Source: Diospyros lotus (lineage: Eukaryota; Streptophyta; Magnoliopsida; Ericales; Ebenaceae). From it: a DNA stretch of 64,000 nucleotides. The stretch spans positions 12,098,058-12,162,057 of the forward strand of contig NC_068345.1 of the NCBI RefSeq assembly GCF_014633365.1, read 5' to 3'. The notes beneath the pieces are model-generated. The model worked only from the letters and a program-made list of their open reading frames with translations. It was not told where the DNA came from and made no database searches. This document shows positions 59,530 to 64,000 of the stretch, one piece after another. The position numbers and the translations under genes are program-made. Every line of letters begins with the position of its first letter. Positions within the stretch are counted from its first letter, which is position 1.

Positions 59530-60110
59530 TATCAAGTAATCCCCAAAAAAGATCAATTTCAATACCTTGGATCAATTTTTTCAAATGAAAGGGAAGACTA
59601 TAGAGGATGTTACTCACAGAATCATGGCAAAGGGGCGAAGTTCATCCAGCATTTTACGCAATCTTAAAATCTCTTTAAAGCTAAAAGGAAAGTTTTACCC
59701 GACAGCTATAAGAACATTTCGTTTTATGGCTCAAAATGTTGGGTAGTTAAGTGCCAACATACACAAAATATGAGCATAGCTGAGATGAGAATGTTACAAT
59801 TCATGCTGCCATAAAGGAAAGACAACACGAGATAAGATCATGGCACCTATTGAAGATAAGACGAAGGAATCACGATTAAGATGGTTTGGACATATAAGAA
59901 GAAGGCTGATAGAAACATCTATGAGGCTAGTGGATGAAATGGAGAAAATTTGTAGCAAAAGAGATGGAACAACCAAAGAAAACTTTAGACATGACATAAG
60001 ATTAATGGCTTATAGAGGATATGACCACAAATAGAAATGTTGGAGATCTAGAATTAGTGTAGTTGACCCTACCTAGTGGGATAAAGGTTTGTAGTTGTTG
60101 TTGGACTGAC
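59530..60110 (+). pseudogene. Old RTE LINE 3' end, decayed
   Basis: Translated with frameshifts, it gives FQYLGSIF, CWVVKCQHTQNMSIAEMRML, RLRWFGHIRR and VDEMEKI, the C-terminal part of the RTE-type RT also present at 61030-61700 in the other direction. It ends CCTAGTGGGATAAAGG and a short TTG tail near 60100. It is much more decayed than the second copy. Confidence 0.8.
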
Positions 60111-60913
60111 TTCATAAGTATAATAGAAAACTGTACAAACCTGAACTTGTTCATGCATGATGGTCACAAAGTTAATTTGTACTTGAACTTGAGTATTTTC
60201 CCAAATCCAATCTTATCATTACATTCCACATCGTTTGGCTCACTAACAAAATAAAAGAGAAAAAAATAAAAATAAGCAAGCACTAAATAGAAGGTAGGGA
60301 AAATGTAGATGAAAGGGAAAAAGAATCCTCTACACTCAGCTCCTACAAAATTTGAAGAGACATTGTGATATTAAAAGCGCTAAAATGATTTAGGGAGTTA
60401 GACAACTTTGAAGGATGGCCCAAGGTTGTGCTAACTAATTTTATCTTTCTTCTCTGTTTTTTTTCTCATTTGTGTGGGGGTGGGGGTATGCTAAAAGGTG
60501 GCTAAGCACATTATGGGACTAATAAACAGATTGATATACAGCCGATGGGAAGTTAATGGGGCCATGCAATCAATTTCATGTGCCTATCACAAACACATAC
60601 CCCCTCCCCCACATAAGACAGTGACTACTACCTATGTAATCGTTTCTGTCAAAGAGGTACTGGCTTTGCCTAAACCATGGTACATAATCTTTCAAATTTG
60701 ATTATATTGAAAGATAAGAACCTCCTTGTAATCATAATGACTAATAATAATAGTTCTTACAATAAAGAGCATTCCTAGTGCACGAGACCCCCAGTTTTTG
60801 CGAGGTTTGGAGGAGGGGGAGGGTTATTTTTATATGCAATTTTACAAAAAATGTTGTTTCCACAACTCGAACCTATGACCTTATAATCATAAAAGAGCAA
60901 CCTTACCATTACC

Positions 60914-60982
60914 ATAAACTAGATAAAAATTTAAATAGAATATTACAGCTTGAGAAAATAAACTAGATAAAAATTTAAATAG
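60914..60982. repeat. 25-bp direct repeat beside the LINE tail
   Basis: The 25-base sequence beginning ATAAACTAGATAAAAATTTA is present twice, at 60914-60938 and 60958-60982, 44 bases apart, ending 13 bases before the LINE tail. Confidence 0.85.
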
Positions 60983-61029
60983 GACTTTTTAGCTAAACAA
61001 CAACAACAACATATCCAGCCTTTATCCCA

Positions 61030-63898
61030 CTATGTGGGGTCGGCTACATGAATTCTAGACTTCCATGTATTTCTGTCTTTTGTCATATCCTCATTTAGAT
61101 CCATATATTTCATATCAAATTTTAATGTTTCTCCCAAAGTCTTCTTGGGTCTACCTCTACCTCTTTTTGTGACTAATTGTTCCATTTCATCAACTCTCCT
61201 CACAGGAGCGTCTCTTAGTCTCCTTCTCACATGACCAAACCATCTTAGTCTAGTCTCTCTCATCTTCTCCTCGATTGGCACTACTCCTATCTTATTACGA
61301 ATAACTTCATTTCTAATTTTATCCTTTCTTGTATGTCTGCACATCCATCTTAACATCCTCATCTCCGCTACACTCGTCTTTTGCTCATGCTGGTATTTGA
61401 CTGCCCAACATTCTGAGCCATATAGCAAGACTGGTCTTATAGCTGTCCTATAAAATTTTCCTTTCAATTTTAATGGGATTTTACCATCATATAACACCCC
61501 CAATGCATTTCTCCATTTTAGCCAACCTGCCTTAATTCTATGTGCGACATCCTCGTGGATTTCTCCATCTTTTTGAATCACTGATCCCAAATATCGAAAA
61601 TGGTCTTTTCTTTGTAAGATTTGGTCTTCTAATTTTATTATAACATCATCCACTCTTGCATTTTTACTAAATTTGCATTCCATATATTCTGTTTTCTTTC
61701 TACTTAATTTAAATCCCTTAGATTCTAAATTGTTTCTCCACAACTCAAGCTTAGTGTTCACTCCTTCTTTTGTTTCATCCACCAACACTATGTCGTCTGC
61801 AAATAGCATACACCATGGCACATCTGTCTGAATATCTTTAGTGAGTTCATCCATTACTAGGGCAAATAAGTATGGACTTAGTGCAGAACCTTGATACAGT
61901 CCTATTGTAGTTGTAAATGGTTCAGTATCCCCTCCGCATGTTCTGACCCTTGTCTCTACACCATTATATTTCACAGTTTTGAACATCTCCTTTGTTCTTG
62001 TATATAGGAACCAAAGTACTCTTCCTCCACTCATCTGGCATCTTTTTTGATTTAAGGATGGCGTTAAATAGTTGCGTTAGCCAGGAGATGCCCTCTTCTC
62101 CCATGCATTTCCATGCTTCTATTGGTATATTATCTGGTCCCACTGCCTTATGATTTTTCATCTTTTTTAATGCTTGCCTTATTTCATTTGAACTTATGCG
62201 TCGATAGAATGTGTAGCTCACATTCCCTTCGGAGTTACTAAGATGTCCCAACCTAACTCTTGTGTCACCACCATCATTGAATAATTTTGTGAAATACTCC
62301 TTCCATCTCTCCTTAATCGCTCCCTCATTTACTAAAACATTTTGATTGTCATCTTTTATGCATTTCACTTGATTTAAATCCCGTGTTTTTCTTTCTCTTG
62401 CTTTAGCTAATTTATATATATCCCTTTCTCCATCTTTTGTATCAAGTCGTTTATATAGATTCTCATATGCTTTTGATCTTGCTTCACTAACAGCTCTTTT
62501 TGCTGCCTTTTTTGCTTCTTTATAATTTTTTTGATTTTCTTCATTGTTGCATTGATATACCGCCTTATAACAAGTTTTCTTATTTTTAATTTTCAATTGT
62601 ACCTCTTCATTCCACCACCAAGACTCCTTAAGGTTAGGGGCTCTACCATTTGTCTCTCCAAGGACTACCTTTGTTGTGCTTCTCAGAGCATTAGCCATTT
62701 CTTTCCACATTTGGTTTGTCTGTCTTTCTCCATTCCATTCCCTTCTACCCCTTAATTTTTCTTTGAAGATTAGTTGTTTCTCCCCTTTTAAATTCCACCA
62801 CCTGATTCTTGGATTTTGTTTTGTGTGATTTTTTCTCTTCCAATTTCTTACTTGGACGTCAAGTACTAGAAGTCTATGTTGAGTAGTCAAACACTCTCCC
62901 GGTATCACCTTACAATTCCTACAACATAACCAATCCTCTTGTCTCATGAGGAAGTAATTTATTTGGGTGCTTGAGGTGATATTTTTATATGTGATTAAGT
63001 GTTCGTCCCGTTTTTTGAACCTAGTATTGGTTATAATGAGCCCATATGCCATAGCAAAATCTAGGATAGATTTACCCTCATTATTAATTTCCCCAAATCC
63101 ATACCCTCCGTGTACCTCTCTATATCCGTTTCCATCTCTACCCACGTGCCCATTTAAGTCACCTCCTATAATCACTTTCTCTCCTCTTGGTATCATTTGT
63201 ATGAGTCCCTCTAGGTCCTCCCAGAATTTTGCTTTTATCTCATCACCTAACCCCGCTTGTGGTGCATATGTACTAAAGATATTCATAGTCATTCTTCCTA
63301 GACTAATCTTCACCATAATAATCCTATCCCCTATTCTCTTTACATCCACTACCTCATCTATTAAGCTTTTATCCATAATAATCCCCACTCCATTTTTCGC
63401 TCGATCAGTTCCTGTGTACCATATTTTATATCCAGCTTCTGATAAAATTTTTGCTTTTTTCCCTACCCATCTCGTCTCTTGAAGGCACATAATATTAATT
63501 TTTCTCCTAATCATCACATCCACCACTTCCATAGCTTTGCCTGTTAATGTTCCTATGTTCCATGACCCAATCCTTAATCTATGATTTTGTTTTTGGCCTT
63601 GACTTTGGATTTGATTTTGTTTTTGGCCTTGACTTTGAATTTGATTTTGTTTTTTATTTTGATTTTGGTTTTGGTTTTGATTTTGATTTTGGTTTTGATT
63701 TTGATTTTGATTTTGGACTAGCTTCTTTACCCACATCAGTCCAAACAAATGCGGGAACCCTTGCTCATTTATCACTACATCCGGGCGCCGATGCAGCGGC
63801 CCTAGCTCACTTGTCACTACACGGGGGCAGTGTAGCGCGTCGCTATGAAGGGTTACGCCCACGCCCAAACGATTTTTCATAATTTGTCTAGAGTTCAT
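61030..63898 (-). pseudogene. RTE endonuclease-reverse transcriptase ORF, broken
   Basis: The first frame (63898-61964, 644 residues) has an N-terminal region with an Asn-Gln repeat (about residues 61-105), then the endonuclease: LRIGSWNIGTLTGK, CLQETRW, GGDLNGHVGRDG, QINYFLMRQEDW and TTQHRLLVLDV. The usual Asp of the IDYF block is Asn here. The RT begins (NHKAVGPDNIPIEAWK, LVPIYKNKGDVQNC), then jumps to the second frame (62034-61030) at VETRVRTCGGD, IGLYQGSALSPYLFALVMDE and LFADDIVLVDE. About a hundred residues carrying RT motif A are missing at the joint. The catalytic ADD box is intact. Confidence 0.87.
63583..63716. repeat. TTTTGR hexanucleotide repeats in the LINE ORF
   Basis: Repeated TTTTGATTTTGG-like units, plus two longer units at 63590-63650, code on the minus strand for an Asn-Gln run with inserted QSQGQK units. 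Confidence 0.9.
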
Positions 63899-64000
63899 GT
63901 TTTGGATCCGACTAAGTTTTACGTTGGCTGTCGGCTACCTAACACAACCCTCCTCCTTTATGGGAAGCTTCCAATCCTCTTTGTAAGAGCTAGAGAGAAA

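Larger units (their letters stand above)
60996..63960 (-). mobile_element. RTE-type LINE, nearly full length, RT internally deleted
   Basis: Read on the minus strand, the element runs from about 63960 to a 3' tail of TTG units at 61010-60996. Its 5' and 3' ends match the SINE-like element at 24310-24673. It codes for an apurinic-type endonuclease followed by a reverse transcriptase, the order of RTE/BovB-like LINEs. The sequence 63961-64000 differs from the SINE-like copy, so the 5' end may be truncated here. It lies in the upstream part of the minus-strand gene, probably in an intron. Confidence 0.88.

Noticed and set aside
62967..63482. 171-residue plus-strand frame over the LINE
   Set aside because: It is the antisense shadow of the RTE endonuclease on the minus strand.
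63547..63882. 111-residue plus-strand frame rich in Phe-Gly-Asp repeats
   Set aside because: It is a by-product of the hexanucleotide array in the LINE; the minus-strand Asn-Gln frame continues into a real domain.
1..64000. CRISPR arrays, tRNA, rRNA, viral or bacterial operons
   Set aside because: No regularly spaced repeats with unique spacers, no cloverleaf genes and no prokaryotic gene order were seen; TGGTATCAGAGC sites are retroelement primer sites, not tRNA genes.

Overview
This is nuclear DNA of a flowering plant, probably a woody dicot or similar angiosperm; I cannot name the species. The evidence is an intron-rich gene for the accessory subunit of tRNA-guanine transglycosylase, spliced at GT-AG sites, together with plant-type Ty1/copia, Ty3/gypsy, RTE LINE, PIF/Harbinger and hAT elements. 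No bacterial, organellar or viral gene, tRNA, rRNA or CRISPR array was seen. Nearly all of the listed open reading frames are spurious; the two host genes are made of short exons that had to be joined by hand.

Layout. (1) 1-13.8 kb is a graveyard of nested elements: LTR pieces, a reverse-strand gypsy pol fragment split by a hAT element and by a copia-type LTR, a 2.46 kb solo LTR with a CTAGA duplication, and a reverse-strand copia remnant split by a 1.8 kb solo LTR. (2) 13.8-19.1 kb is a second, inverted copy of the same copia-type LTR, split by a complete but dead 4.36 kb PIF/Harbinger transposon. (3) 19.95-41.72 kb is QTRT2 on the + strand: 10 exons, 402 codons, unbroken. Its introns hold a SINE-like RTE derivative, a solo LTR nested in a solo LTR, and in intron 8 a four-level nest (copia, then gypsy, then a gag-only retroelement, then a hAT element). 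(4) 41.7-43.7 kb is the short gap between two convergent genes and holds a long near-perfect foldback. (5) 43.71-58.54 kb, - strand, carries the last six coding exons of a thioredoxin-fold/GST-N family protein whose 5' part lies beyond the window. Its introns hold a copia element, a solo LTR, a copia gag-protease remnant and a compact internally deleted copia. (6) 59.5-63.96 kb holds two RTE-type LINE copies.

The two host genes look intact while every transposon checked carries at least one disabling lesion. I found no convincing new autonomous system. The most unusual signals are a patchwork of templated filler DNA in QTRT2 intron 8, containing a 44-base copy of an exon of the neighbouring gene; the 63-base-arm foldback between the genes with a third copy of its arm nearby; a SINE-like element whose ends match the resident RTE LINE; and a small copia in which the gag zinc knuckle is joined to the tail of RNase H.
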